Source of the DNA: Corynebacterium macginleyi
Lineage (GTDB): Bacteria; Actinomycetota; Actinomycetes; Mycobacteriales; Mycobacteriaceae
Direction: 5' to 3'
DNA length: 64,000 nucleotides
Assembly: GCF_003688935.1 (NCBI RefSeq)
Contig: NZ_REGE01000008.1
Coordinates: 34,385-98,384, forward strand
This document shows, piece after piece, positions 9,008 to 17,113 of this stretch. How positions within the stretch are numbered: position 1 is the first letter of the stretch; each line of letters starts with the position of its first letter. A program made the position numbers and the translations under genes. Below the pieces are notes generated by a model. The model saw only the letters and a program-made list of their open reading frames with translations. It had not been told where the DNA came from and did not search any database.

Positions 9008-10321
9008 ATGAGTTTTTGCACCCCCGAACATTTACGCTCCATCGACGCAGAGGTATGGCCCAATATCGCGACTGTTCCATCGCAGCGCTGGGCAACGCTA
9101 AAATCACGCTGGGCCGAGGCGGAATTTGCCAAAGCCTGTGATAATGCTGGCTTGGAATTGGAGCTCGATGTAGCAGGTGGCCCGGATCTCAAGGTCGGCC
9201 ACGATGCGTTATTCAAACGGATCGCCGCTACTGGATGGTTAGGCTTTGCCGAAAGCTATATGGCAGGTGAGTGGTCCGTCGAATCCTCCACCCAATTGGT
9301 GAAGGTTTTGGCCAAGCTTCTGCAGGTAGGATATCTTCCAAAGCCGCAGGGAGTAAGGGTGCGCGATTCTGAACCAGGGGAGCTGCCACTCGATCTGGTC
9401 CGCCTCTATGCCGGTGACGAACTGAGCCACGTCGGCGGAATTTTCTCCAGCGGCGTGCCGACAACGATCCGGGAAACGGTCGAAAGCTTCGGCCCGAGAA
9501 CCGGCAGCCGGGAACCGAAGAGCCACTTTGTCGATGTCACGACGGTGAGCGAACCCACGAATGTGGACCGGAATGACTTGGGCGAGGCGCAGCGCAGGGC
9601 AGCAGATTGGCTTCTCGATGCTACTCGCACCGGCACCGGTACTCATCTTCTGGTTTATCCCGCAGCGGGAATGCAGGCCGCAATACGCGCTACCAAACGT
9701 CGCGCCACAGTCGATGTCCTGACCAGTGATGTTGAACAAATCACCCAAATGCGCGAGGCGCTTGTCTTCGCCGGAACAGAAGACTCTATTCGCATAGAGC
9801 GTATTCCAGATTCCGTTCCTAGCCCAAAACAGTGGCGCGGTCACTACGATGCGATTATCAGCGTGGAAAAATTTGAACAATCAAGCCCACGGGAACGTAA
9901 GGCCTTTGTTCAAGTGCTCGATCGGCTACTTACCGCCAACGGTAGGGCGGCTTTTCAATCGATCGTCGCCACCGAATCCATGTCAGAGGCCGCCCGAGCA
10001 TCTTTGCAGGCTATGCGGACTTATATTTGGCCAGGGCTTGACTATCCACTGACTATGGATGTGTACCGGCTCGTCGATAAGAACTCCAATCTCCGCATCG
10101 TCTCCGAAACGCACGTGGGTAGCCACTATATTGAGTCCCTGCGCCAGCAACGATCCTTTTTCGATGGACACCTTCGCGAGGCCGCCGCCGCTGGCTATGA
10201 TCAAGTTTTCCGCAGGTTATGGACGTTCCAATTCGCACTCCGCGAGGCGCTTATGACTCTCGGGATGATCGACTCCGTGCAGTTTGGCCTGGCCCACCGC
10301 AGTCGCGGCGGGCGCCGCTAA
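9008..10321 (+). CDS. Divergent cyclopropane-fatty-acyl-phospholipid synthase-like protein
   Basis: 437 residues. The N-terminal part (GWLGFAESYMAGEWSVES) is the typical helix-rich start of CFAS enzymes, and the C-terminal part (SHYIESLRQQ to RRLWTFQFALREALMTLG) also matches. The SAM-binding core is odd: where active enzymes have a glycine-rich ExGxGxG loop, this one reads LLVYPAAGMQAA, and the catalytic-region VEMLEH is VEKFEQ. It may be catalytically altered or dead. ATG at 9008 is chosen because conservation begins there. Divergent from ndh. Confidence 0.75.
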   Translation: MSFCTPEHLRSIDAEVWPNIATVPSQRWATLKSRWAEAEFAKACDNAGLELELDVAGGPDLKVGHDALFKRIAATGWLGFAESYMAGEWSVESSTQLVKVLAKLLQVGYLPKPQGVRVRDSEPGELPLDLVRLYAGDELSHVGGIFSSGVPTTIRETVESFGPRTGSREPKSHFVDVTTVSEPTNVDRNDLGEAQRRAADWLLDATRTGTGTHLLVYPAAGMQAAIRATKRRATVDVLTSDVEQITQMREALVFAGTEDSIRIERIPDSVPSPKQWRGHYDAIISVEKFEQSSPRERKAFVQVLDRLLTANGRAAFQSIVATESMSEAARASLQAMRTYIWPGLDYPLTMDVYRLVDKNSNLRIVSETHVGSHYIESLRQQRSFFDGHLREAAAAGYDQVFRRLWTFQFALREALMTLGMIDSVQFGLAHRSRGGRR

Positions 10322-10904
10322 GCCTTTTTCATTCTCTTTTAGTGCGGAAGCTCGTCGAAACCGCCTAGCAGGGCGATAATCGAGACAAAAACCGTACCGG
10401 TAAACACTGATGCCGATCTACTTATCCAGATCGCGGGTGTATTTTTGCTCGGTGACGTAGCATCCGCGGGGACAATTGGCATTAACGGTAAGCAGAGCTA
10501 CCTCAGGTATAAGTCGTGCGGAAACACAGCAGGATTTTGCTGGGCGTGGAGGTTGCTCTGGACCTACGCTCCAGCGGATCGAACTCCTTGATCTTACATC
10601 CATCTTACGTCCGGATACTAAGGACCGTATGCAGCTCGCCCTTATTGCCGCGGAAAATGTCGGACTTTAAGATGACGCTCAAAGCCGGGAGCACTGCCCA
10701 ACTGATGTGCTCGCCGCTCTATGCAATTACAACCCCGGCATTGGAGTGCGTGGGATTGAAGCAAGCGTGCGATGCGCGGACGTCCTCAGCGTGGCGTGTC
10801 GGTGTGATGCGTTTTTACAACTAGTGAGCCGTTTTAGGACATCTGAGGGGCGCTATTTGCAAATTTGGAACACTTTGCGGGCTAAATGGCGTGGAAATTC
10901 TTAA

Positions 10905-10916
10905 GAGACGCGTCTC
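10905..10916. repeat. 12-bp perfect palindrome
   Basis: GAGACGCGTCTC, self-complementary. It is followed 10 bp later by an interrupted palindrome (GGGAG gga CTCCC). Possibly a protein-binding site; no gene start is close. Confidence 0.5.
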
Positions 10917-10953
10917 ACGACGGCGGGAGGGACTCCCATTGATCTAAAATGAC

Positions 10954-10967
10954 ATAATGTACATTAT
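10954..10967. repeat. 14-bp perfect palindrome
   Basis: ATAATGTACATTAT is fully self-complementary and AT-rich, of the size and symmetry of a TetR- or GntR-type operator. It lies inside the gene desert with no adjacent regulated gene. Confidence 0.5.
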
Positions 10968-11357
10968 CGGACAATTATGGACATCTTCGGCTCCAACTGA
11001 GGGTGGCGCCGCGCGCGCAAAAACTTTGCCTGCGTTAACAATTTTTTACCACGCTTTAGCCTACCTGCCTGTTCCAAAACCTTCGCGCTGAGAGCTGGCT
11101 GTTCCATGGCTCATTTATCCCAGATATCTTCCTTATAGGGCCAACGGAGCCGCCTTTAAATCTGCGAAGCAAGTCGGACTTAGAAAATAATTTTGGTCGG
11201 TTTGTGTGGAGTGCTACGCGAGCGACCCTACAGCCCTGGAGAGCTTTAAAGAGAAAGGAGCTCATAGGCACGACAAAGCCAGACTTTCCCGCTCCCCCCC
11301 TCGTTTCCATTTTTTAGTCACAGTGACCTTATAACGGGGATGAAAGGTATAAACGTT

Positions 11358-11522
11358 TTAGTGGTTTTTATAAGCGCTCCAGAGCTGCCAGATAGTTACT
11401 ACCGTCAGCAATGCTGCAATCGCCGTTACTACCCACATTTGTTGAACCGCTACGAAAATTGAGAAGGCTATGACGACGATGAAACGGAACCAGAGCACGG
11501 AAATTAAGCGTCGAGGATTCAT
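11358..11522 (-). CDS. 54-residue membrane protein
   Basis: A short ORF beginning ATG at 11522, 3 nt after the yceI-like stop codon. The translation starts MNPRRLISVLWFRF and holds two hydrophobic stretches (residues about 6-26 and 30-47) separated by a short polar turn, ending in YKNH. The basic N terminus favours an inside location for both ends. Tight spacing makes it the third gene of the 12581-11358 operon. No family recognised. Small size limits certainty. Confidence 0.6.
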   Translation of the reverse strand: MNPRRLISVLWFRFIVVIAFSIFVAVQQMWVVTAIAALLTVVTIWQLWSAYKNH

Positions 11523-11525
11523 GGT

Positions 11526-12227
11526 TTAGTCCTTGCTCAAGGAGATACGCAAGTTAATCTCGCCATCTTCGGCGACCTTAGCCGCCAGCAGGTCTGGCGT
11601 TTCCACGTTATAATCCAACCGTTTAATCGGGATGTCGCCGCCAATGATGATGCCGTCACCATCACGCAGGACATCGAACTCGTGGGTAACCTCCTGCGTT
11701 TTGTCCTTAATTTTAAGGTCACCGGTGAGCTTAACGGAGCCGATGGTGCCGTCTGCAGGGACATCGGCAAGCGAGGCGGGCTTGGTAAGCGTAAAGGAAG
11801 ACTCTGGGAAGTCCGAGGTCTTAAAGAGTTTGGACTTCATGTTTTGGTCGCGGACCTTCTTGTCCGTGGTAAGGGCATCCATGTTTACCGTGACGGTGGC
11901 GGATTCCAGTATGGAACCGGAAATCTCTGCCTGTCCGGTGACATCCGTGGTAGAGCCGGAGGTAGACGTCCTTTCCGCCGGCAAAACTTCGTCGAAGGTA
12001 AAGCCGACCGAGGTGTGGTTTTTGGCACGACCCTTGGCCACCGACCAAGAGCCATCGAGTGGAGTCGAGGCGGGCTTGGCGCCATCGGCAGTCAGGGGCC
12101 CAGTCTTGACTCCACCATTGTGAAAAAGGGAGTACACAATCGGGCCGATCGCTACGGCGGTAAACACCAGGATTAAAACCACGAAGATGGAAACGACGAG
12201 TTTCCGGTTATAAAAAAGCTTTTTCAT
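11526..12227 (-). CDS. YceI-family lipid-binding protein, membrane-anchored
   Basis: 233 residues: basic start and one membrane segment (VVSIFVVLILVFTAVAIGPIV, residues about 11-31), then an extracytoplasmic YceI lipocalin-like beta-barrel from about residue 55 (LDGSWSVAKGRAKNHTSVGF) to the end. YceI proteins bind isoprenoid or amphipathic ligands; the ligand here is unknown. Start ATG, 3 nt after the upstream zinc-ribbon gene, so co-transcribed. Confidence 0.85.
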   Translation of the reverse strand: MKKLFYNRKLVVSIFVVLILVFTAVAIGPIVYSLFHNGGVKTGPLTADGAKPASTPLDGSWSVAKGRAKNHTSVGFTFDEVLPAERTSTSGSTTDVTGQAEISGSILESATVTVNMDALTTDKKVRDQNMKSKLFKTSDFPESSFTLTKPASLADVPADGTIGSVKLTGDLKIKDKTQEVTHEFDVLRDGDGIIIGGDIPIKRLDYNVETPDLLAAKVAEDGEINLRISLSKD

Positions 12228-12230
12228 CTA

Positions 12231-12581
12231 CTATCGAAGTCCTTCTAAACGCCGAGACAACGAAATAAGCTCCTCACACAGGCTGGAAAGCTCTTCCGCG
12301 CTCGCGCCTTCCTCTGCGGCGATTTGAATATCTTCTGCGGAACACCGCAATTCAAAAAGGCCGTCGCGCAAATTTTGCACTTTATCTGGGCTTAAGATTA
12401 CTGCATCGGCAGGAATTTCCGTGCCACTAACATTGTTTCTTTGTTCATAAGCACGCTGTTTGCACGAGGCGCTACAAAACTTGCGTGGTCGTCCCCTACC
12501 GCCTTGGTCAATATCCTTTCCACACCATTGGCAGGAACCGACATTGTTTCTACGACTAGCTGTACGGATCACTCGATACAC
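12231..12581 (-). CDS. Small zinc-ribbon protein
   Basis: 116 residues. The N-terminal half has a likely zinc site, CQWC then CSASC (RKFCSASCKQRAYEQR), a motif common in small actinobacterial proteins that may bind nucleic acid. The C-terminal half is acidic, probably a two-helix coiled coil (residues about 65-115). GTG start. First gene of an operon with the YceI-like and 54-residue membrane proteins; the functional link is unknown. Divergent from rbpA. Confidence 0.7.
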   Translation of the reverse strand: MYRVIRTASRRNNVGSCQWCGKDIDQGGRGRPRKFCSASCKQRAYEQRNNVSGTEIPADAVILSPDKVQNLRDGLFELRCSAEDIQIAAEEGASAEELSSLCEELISLSRRLEGLR

Positions 12582-12604
12582 CTTAGTCGATTAAACAGCG
12601 GGCT

Positions 12605-12634
12605 GGGAACAATAACGCGTGGGCGTTCGTTATA
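12605..12634 (+). promoter_or_regulatory. SigH/SigR-type promoter of rbpA
   Basis: GGGAAC at 12605-12610, an 18-bp spacer, then GTTAT at 12629-12633. This fits the GGAA(T/C)-N18-20-GTT consensus of the oxidative/thiol-stress sigma factor SigH. A TATAAT at 12631-12636 overlaps, so a housekeeping promoter may coexist. rbpA is under SigR in Streptomyces, which supports the call. Confidence 0.65.
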
Positions 12635-12699
12635 ATGAGTAGCTCTTGGGCGAAACTTTCGCCGTTTATCAGGGATGTTTTTGAAAAGGATGATGTTGC

Positions 12700-13077
12700 A
12701 TGGCAGATCGCGTACTCCGTGGCAGCCGTATGGGCGCAGTCAGCTACGAAACTGACCGCGACCACGACCTCGCACCGCGCCAGATGGTGAAATACCGCAC
12801 GGACGACGGTGAGATTTATGAGGTACCCTTCGCGCATGAGGCAGAAATCCCTGAAGAATGGATGTGCAAGAATGGCAAACTGGGTCACCTCGTAGAGGGC
12901 GAAGGCGTGGAAGCTAAGCCTATCAAGCCACCGCGCACCCACTGGGACATGTTGCGGGAACGTCGGTCCATCGAGGAACTCGATGAACTTTTGGAAGAGC
13001 GAATCAACCACTTGCGCTCCCGCCGTCGAACCGCTGCTCGCCTCCTCAAGGAGCAGGAGCAGCAGAAGAAGTCTTAA
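12700..13077 (+). CDS. rbpA: RNA polymerase-binding protein RbpA
   Basis: Actinobacterial activator that binds the sigma-A/RNA polymerase complex and stabilises open complexes. The 125 residues have the RbpA start (MADRVLRGSRMGAVSYE), the core KYRTDDGEIYEVPFA, the WMCKNG segment (one of the usual zinc-type cysteines), and the basic linker plus sigma-interaction domain (RTHWDMLRERRSIEELDELL). ATG start; its promoter is listed separately. Convergent with ppm1 across a strong terminator. Confidence 0.95.
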   Translation: MADRVLRGSRMGAVSYETDRDHDLAPRQMVKYRTDDGEIYEVPFAHEAEIPEEWMCKNGKLGHLVEGEGVEAKPIKPPRTHWDMLRERRSIEELDELLEERINHLRSRRRTAARLLKEQEQQKKS

Positions 13078-13100
13078 AGACGAGCGAAGGCGGAATTAAT

Positions 13101-13146
13101 AAAGCCCGTACACTGACAGCCACATTGGCGTGAGGGTACGGGCTTT
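13101..13146. terminator. Bidirectional terminator between rbpA and ppm1
   Basis: Perfect 11-bp inverted repeat (AAAGCCCGTAC at 13101-13111; GTACGGGCTTT at 13136-13146) whose ends give a T-run in either direction. Confidence 0.88.
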
Positions 13147-13166
13147 AAGCGGCCTTGGCCACTTAA

Positions 13167-14066
13167 TTATTTCTTCTTGGTCAGCTGGCCCACTTGGTGT
13201 TTGACCAAGTATCCCAGCTCATTGGCCAAATTAGTGGCCCAGCCCACACCGTTGCGGGCCTTCTGGCTAACATTGTGAACGGCGCCGTATTTGACCTCGT
13301 GTTCCGCCAGCTTGGACATCTCGCCGGCAAAATCCTTCACCTGTCCCATACGGTGAGCCATTCCCCACTTGGTTACCTCCAAGAGTGAGTCCTTGACAAA
13401 GGAACCATCCAGCTTAGACTCGCCGTATTCGCGCTCGGTGAAGGTGATGGGCACCTCGCGGATATCGTATCCAGCCTTGACCGCGCGGAAGGCTAGGTCC
13501 ACCTGGAAGATGTAGCCGGCCTTGGACAGCTCGTCAAAGTCGATATCTTCCAAGAGCTCGCGGCGGAAGGCACGGTAACCGGCGGTCATATCGGATAGGT
13601 CGGTTCCGAGCGCGAAAGAGATGTAGAGGTTGCCCCAGCGAGACAGGTACTCGCGAGATGCTGGCCAGTTGACGGTCTCGCCGCCCGGTACGTAGCGGGA
13701 ACCGATGACGAGGTCCGCGCCCTTGTCAATCTCCTCCAGCAGCAGGTGCAGCTGTTCTGGGGCGTGGGAGCCATCAGCATCCATTTCACAAAGAACCTTA
13801 TAGTCCCGCTCCAGGCCCCATTCGAAGCCAGCGATATAAGCGCCTAAGAGGCCGCCCTTGCCCTCGCGGTGCAGCACGTGAATGTGGTCATCTTCTGTAG
13901 CAAAAGCATCAGCCTTCTCGCCGGTGCCGTCGGGAGAATTATCATCCACGACGAGGATATGGACCTCTGGCTGCGCGTCACGAACACGGCCAGTAATCAA
14001 GGGAAGGTTTTCAATCTCGTTATACGTAGGGATGATAACCAGCGTCGCAGAGTCAAGAGTGCTCAC
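13167..14066 (-). CDS. ppm1: Polyprenol monophosphomannose synthase
   Basis: GT2 glycosyltransferase making polyprenyl-phosphomannose from GDP-mannose, the mannosyl donor for lipoarabinomannan and protein mannosylation. Motifs in order: IPTYNEIENLP, VDDNSPDGTG, EMDADGSHAP (metal-binding DAD), SRYVPGG and QVDLAFRA. 299 residues with a C-terminal basic extension after residue 240. GTG start, 14 bp after the Lnt gene. In Mycobacterium the two domains are fused; here they are separate, as in C. glutamicum. Confidence 0.95.
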   Translation of the reverse strand: MSTLDSATLVIIPTYNEIENLPLITGRVRDAQPEVHILVVDDNSPDGTGEKADAFATEDDHIHVLHREGKGGLLGAYIAGFEWGLERDYKVLCEMDADGSHAPEQLHLLLEEIDKGADLVIGSRYVPGGETVNWPASREYLSRWGNLYISFALGTDLSDMTAGYRAFRRELLEDIDFDELSKAGYIFQVDLAFRAVKAGYDIREVPITFTEREYGESKLDGSFVKDSLLEVTKWGMAHRMGQVKDFAGEMSKLAEHEVKYGAVHNVSQKARNGVGWATNLANELGYLVKHQVGQLTKKK

Positions 14067-14080
14067 AGTAATTAATGCTC

Positions 14081-15598
14081 CTACTTTTCTTTAGCGCCGA
14101 CACCGCGAGGTGTACGACCCAATCGGTTGGTACGCACAGCAATGAGTGCGCAGACGGTACCAATAATAACCATCAGCCACTGCATGAGCGAACCGTACCG
14201 CACCGAAAATGTCTCACCAGTTTTAAGCGGCAGGCTTTCTACCAGTGCTGCAGGCTCAAATAGCTTGGTGGACTGGCTTACGCTACCGTCTGGGTGCACT
14301 AGTGCGGAAACACCAGAGGTGGCTGCGACGACAACTGCGCGGTCGGTTTCGAGCGCGCGCAGCCTGCTCATGGCTAGCTGCTGGTAGGTCATATCGGAAA
14401 ACCCAAACGTAGCGTTATTCGTAGGCGTCGTAAGAAGCTGAGCGCCATTTTGGATGGATTTACGGAACGCATCGTCGAAGGAGACCTCGTAACAGGTCGC
14501 TACACCTACCGCGACGGAATTCATGGAGACCACACCGGTCCCGTCCCCTGCCTTGAAATCTCCGGCGAGATCGACGTAGTCCGAGAAACGCGCGAAGAAG
14601 TCCCGCATGGGCATTGTCTCGCCGAAGGGTTGCAGGTACTTCTTATGGTGGTGCTCGCCCACACCATGGCCCGGTGTAAAGACTTGCATGGTATTACGCG
14701 CACCTACCTCATCGCGGGTGGCGGTACCGACTAGCACGGGCGCGTCAATGGCATCAACGGCCCCGCTAATGGCCTGGGCTGCTGCGCTGTCGCGGAAAGG
14801 GTCGATATCGGAAGAGTTTTCCGGCCAGATCACCAGATCTATATCATCTTCGTGTTTAGCCAATTCCTCTGTTTCCTGGATATGGTTATTCAGCACCGCG
14901 CGCCGTTGCCCGGCGAAATCCAAGCCGCTGCGCGGCACGTTGCCTTGGATTGCGGCCACCTTTGCCTCGCCAACCTTGGTATCCGTAGGATCAATGCCGC
15001 GCCCGGCCGCGAGTCCAGCCATGAGCGGGAGAATAAAGGCGGCCCCAGCGGCTACCTTTACCTTTCCGCCGCGCAGTAATAAACCGGCAAGGCCGCAGGC
15101 GCTCAATACGGTTGCCACCGTAATCAGCGAGGTCCCGCCCCACGGGGCCAGACTAGCCAACGGCCCTTCAATTTGTCCCCACGCCAGTTTGACCCAGGGG
15201 AAACCGCCAAAGGGCACCGAGGAACGCACAACCTCCACAGCGAGGTACACCAAGGGAAAGACCAGAAATCCAAATCGCCACCGCGCCACCGCGGCCCCAA
15301 AAATACCTAAGGCTATCGCATACACTGACAGCCAGATAGAAAGTGCCGCATAAGGAATGATTCCTACCAACTCGCCAATCCAGGGCAGGCTCAGCAAGTA
15401 CAAAACCAACCCGTGTGCCACAGCCAAGAAGGCACCAGCGGCACCGCACACCTGTCGCCCACGCCACGGCATCAGGGTCATATAAAGCAAAGCGATGCCA
15501 ATAATCGCACCCCACCAACAACCGTGCGGCTCAACGGCAGTGAAAGTCAGCGCACCAGATAAAGCCGCTACGGTGAGGCGGGCGAGGAATACCTGCAC
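14081..15598 (-). CDS. lnt: Apolipoprotein N-acyltransferase (Ppm2 partner of Ppm1)
   Basis: 505 residues: about six membrane helices in the first 200 residues, then a nitrilase-like periplasmic domain with the catalytic triad Glu (VIWPENSSD), Lys (KKYLQPFGE) and Cys (ATCYEVSFDD), and a final membrane helix near residue 480. It adds a third acyl chain to lipoproteins. In this lineage the membrane part also anchors Ppm1. GTG start directly follows the fxsA-like stop codon; coupled with ppm1 downstream. Confidence 0.93.
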   Translation of the reverse strand: MQVFLARLTVAALSGALTFTAVEPHGCWWGAIIGIALLYMTLMPWRGRQVCGAAGAFLAVAHGLVLYLLSLPWIGELVGIIPYAALSIWLSVYAIALGIFGAAVARWRFGFLVFPLVYLAVEVVRSSVPFGGFPWVKLAWGQIEGPLASLAPWGGTSLITVATVLSACGLAGLLLRGGKVKVAAGAAFILPLMAGLAAGRGIDPTDTKVGEAKVAAIQGNVPRSGLDFAGQRRAVLNNHIQETEELAKHEDDIDLVIWPENSSDIDPFRDSAAAQAISGAVDAIDAPVLVGTATRDEVGARNTMQVFTPGHGVGEHHHKKYLQPFGETMPMRDFFARFSDYVDLAGDFKAGDGTGVVSMNSVAVGVATCYEVSFDDAFRKSIQNGAQLLTTPTNNATFGFSDMTYQQLAMSRLRALETDRAVVVAATSGVSALVHPDGSVSQSTKLFEPAALVESLPLKTGETFSVRYGSLMQWLMVIIGTVCALIAVRTNRLGRTPRGVGAKEK

Positions 15599-16180
15599 CT
15601 ATTTTTCCCCACCCTGCGAATTTTCGTCGCCGCTGCGTGGGCCGAAGTCATCAGGTTTCAGGTTTTCGGACCAGTGGCGAAGCTCTTCCTCGTCGATTAC
15701 CTCGTGAGACTCGTTCTGGCCAGATGGTTGTCCAAAGGAACCGAAATTGCCATAGCTATCGTGCTGTTGTGCCATGGGCGAGGCTTCGTAAATGCGCGCA
15801 CCCATCTTCTCTACCTTGCGGTAAATGGATACGGCCATAACCTTTCTAAACAAAGACCGCGTTGGGGCGAAAATGAGTAGGATCCCCAAAAGGCTCGTCA
15901 AAAAACCGGGCAGGGACAACAACATGCCACCGGCTAGGGTGAGGCCCACATTCCCGGCGGTCAAGCCCATATTGTTATCGCGGACGTAGTAGGTTCCGTC
16001 ACTAGCCTGTTCTACTTGTTTACTCATCAGTCTGCGCACCTCAATGCCAGCGATGGACATGCCAAAGAACATGGTGATGAACAGAACAATGAGCGTCCAA
16101 AAGAGGCCCAAAAACTCGGCGACGGCCCAAAACGCCACTGTTTCTGCCAGCATATAGAGGACGAGATATAAAAACGGCAT
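15599..16180 (-). CDS. FxsA-family membrane protein
   Basis: 193 residues from ATG 16180 (a TTG at 16201 is the alternative start). Hydrophobic segments near residues 3-45 and 75-105 with the FxsA-like pattern MSIAGIEVRRLMSKQ between them, then an acidic, glycine-rich tail. FxsA was named for suppressing F exclusion of phage T7; the physiological role is unclear. First gene of the fxsA-ppm2-ppm1 run. Confidence 0.8.
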   Translation of the reverse strand: MPFLYLVLYMLAETVAFWAVAEFLGLFWTLIVLFITMFFGMSIAGIEVRRLMSKQVEQASDGTYYVRDNNMGLTAGNVGLTLAGGMLLSLPGFLTSLLGILLIFAPTRSLFRKVMAVSIYRKVEKMGARIYEASPMAQQHDSYGNFGSFGQPSGQNESHEVIDEEELRHWSENLKPDDFGPRSGDENSQGGEK

Positions 16181-16267
16181 AGCGCCCAGTTTAACGAGCA
16201 AACCTGGCGATACGCTGGCAACACACGAACCCGGCGCAGGGCTTCTTACCGGCTACACTGGCAAGCT

Positions 16268-17113
16268 ATGCAGTATCCCAAATTTTTTCAGCACCCTGAG
16301 TCCGGCACCTGCCTGCGCCTGCACGTTGTGGGTGGTCTTACCAGCCCCAATGATTGGATCCATTTGGGGTATTGCGCGACGCATTGGGCCGATGGCAGCG
16401 TCTATATTGGCCCTAATTCAACCATCGAGTTGCGGGGAGTCACGGACAAGGCGCAGTTGGCTGCTGAGCTGGATAAATTGGAGTTGCAGAGCTTTCACCT
16501 TCCTGTGCTGGCCTCTCCCCTTTCCGCCACGGCGAAGCAGGCGGCCCTGCAGCTTTCCACGCACCTGAATACCGAACGACCTGGCCTGGAGTCGCTTGCG
16601 GTTACCGCTCCGACCAACGATCTACCGGCTTCTGCCGCGCAGGTAAGTATGCGGCTGCTTGACGATGCCACCTTAAGCATCACCCATTCCCCCGCCACCG
16701 ACAGCCCTACCGTGGGTCTTTCGCTTGCCGATGCCGCAGCCCACCTCCAGCGCCTTGGTTCCTTGTGCACCAAGGAGGCGGAAGCAACCGAGGCGGACGG
16801 TGCCGAGGCAAAGCGAACTGGCGCGACTGGTGCGGAGCTCACCACGGAACCGGGGCCCATTGGCTGGTTGGATGAGCACCAGGCAGAAGGCGTGGTCGAC
16901 CTGGGTGCAGGGGTCTACCAAGGAGCCATACCTGCGCAGTTCGCCCAACTTATTGGCCAACTCGAGGTGGATATAACGGTCACTCCTTGGGGAGGCCTCG
17001 TCTTTCACGACATCGCAGAGGGAGATGCTGAGGTCGTCCTCCGTGTGCTCGCCCCGCGCGGTTTTATCTTCGACATCAACTCGCCCTTGCTGCGGGAAAG
17101 CGAGACGGACTAA
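16268..17113 (+). CDS. CobG-like nitrite/sulfite-reductase half-domain protein
   Basis: 281 residues. The N terminus (RLHVVGGLTSPNDW then DGSVYIGPNSTIELRGV) follows the ferredoxin-like half-domain of nitrite/sulfite reductases and precorrin-3B synthase CobG. A second weak half-domain appears around residues 195-275. The four cysteines that would hold the siroheme-linked [4Fe-4S] cluster are absent, so classical CobG chemistry is unlikely. A Glu/Ala-rich linker lies near residues 165-195. TACACT 8 nt before the ATG suggests a leaderless mRNA. Function unknown. Confidence 0.55.
   Translation: MQYPKFFQHPESGTCLRLHVVGGLTSPNDWIHLGYCATHWADGSVYIGPNSTIELRGVTDKAQLAAELDKLELQSFHLPVLASPLSATAKQAALQLSTHLNTERPGLESLAVTAPTNDLPASAAQVSMRLLDDATLSITHSPATDSPTVGLSLADAAAHLQRLGSLCTKEAEATEADGAEAKRTGATGAELTTEPGPIGWLDEHQAEGVVDLGAGVYQGAIPAQFAQLIGQLEVDITVTPWGGLVFHDIAEGDAEVVLRVLAPRGFIFDINSPLLRESETD

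Larger units (their letters stand above)
10322..11357. other. Gene desert of about 1 kb
   Basis: No convincing gene in any frame. Longest open stretches lack start signals and recognisable domains. The region contains several perfect palindromes (listed separately) and a frame, 10476-10904, that is open apart from one TAA at 10668. It may be decayed coding DNA. Confidence 0.6.

Noticed and set aside
9239..9880. 213-residue minus-strand frame
   Set aside because: Shadow of the CFAS-like gene, which has better start context and family similarity.
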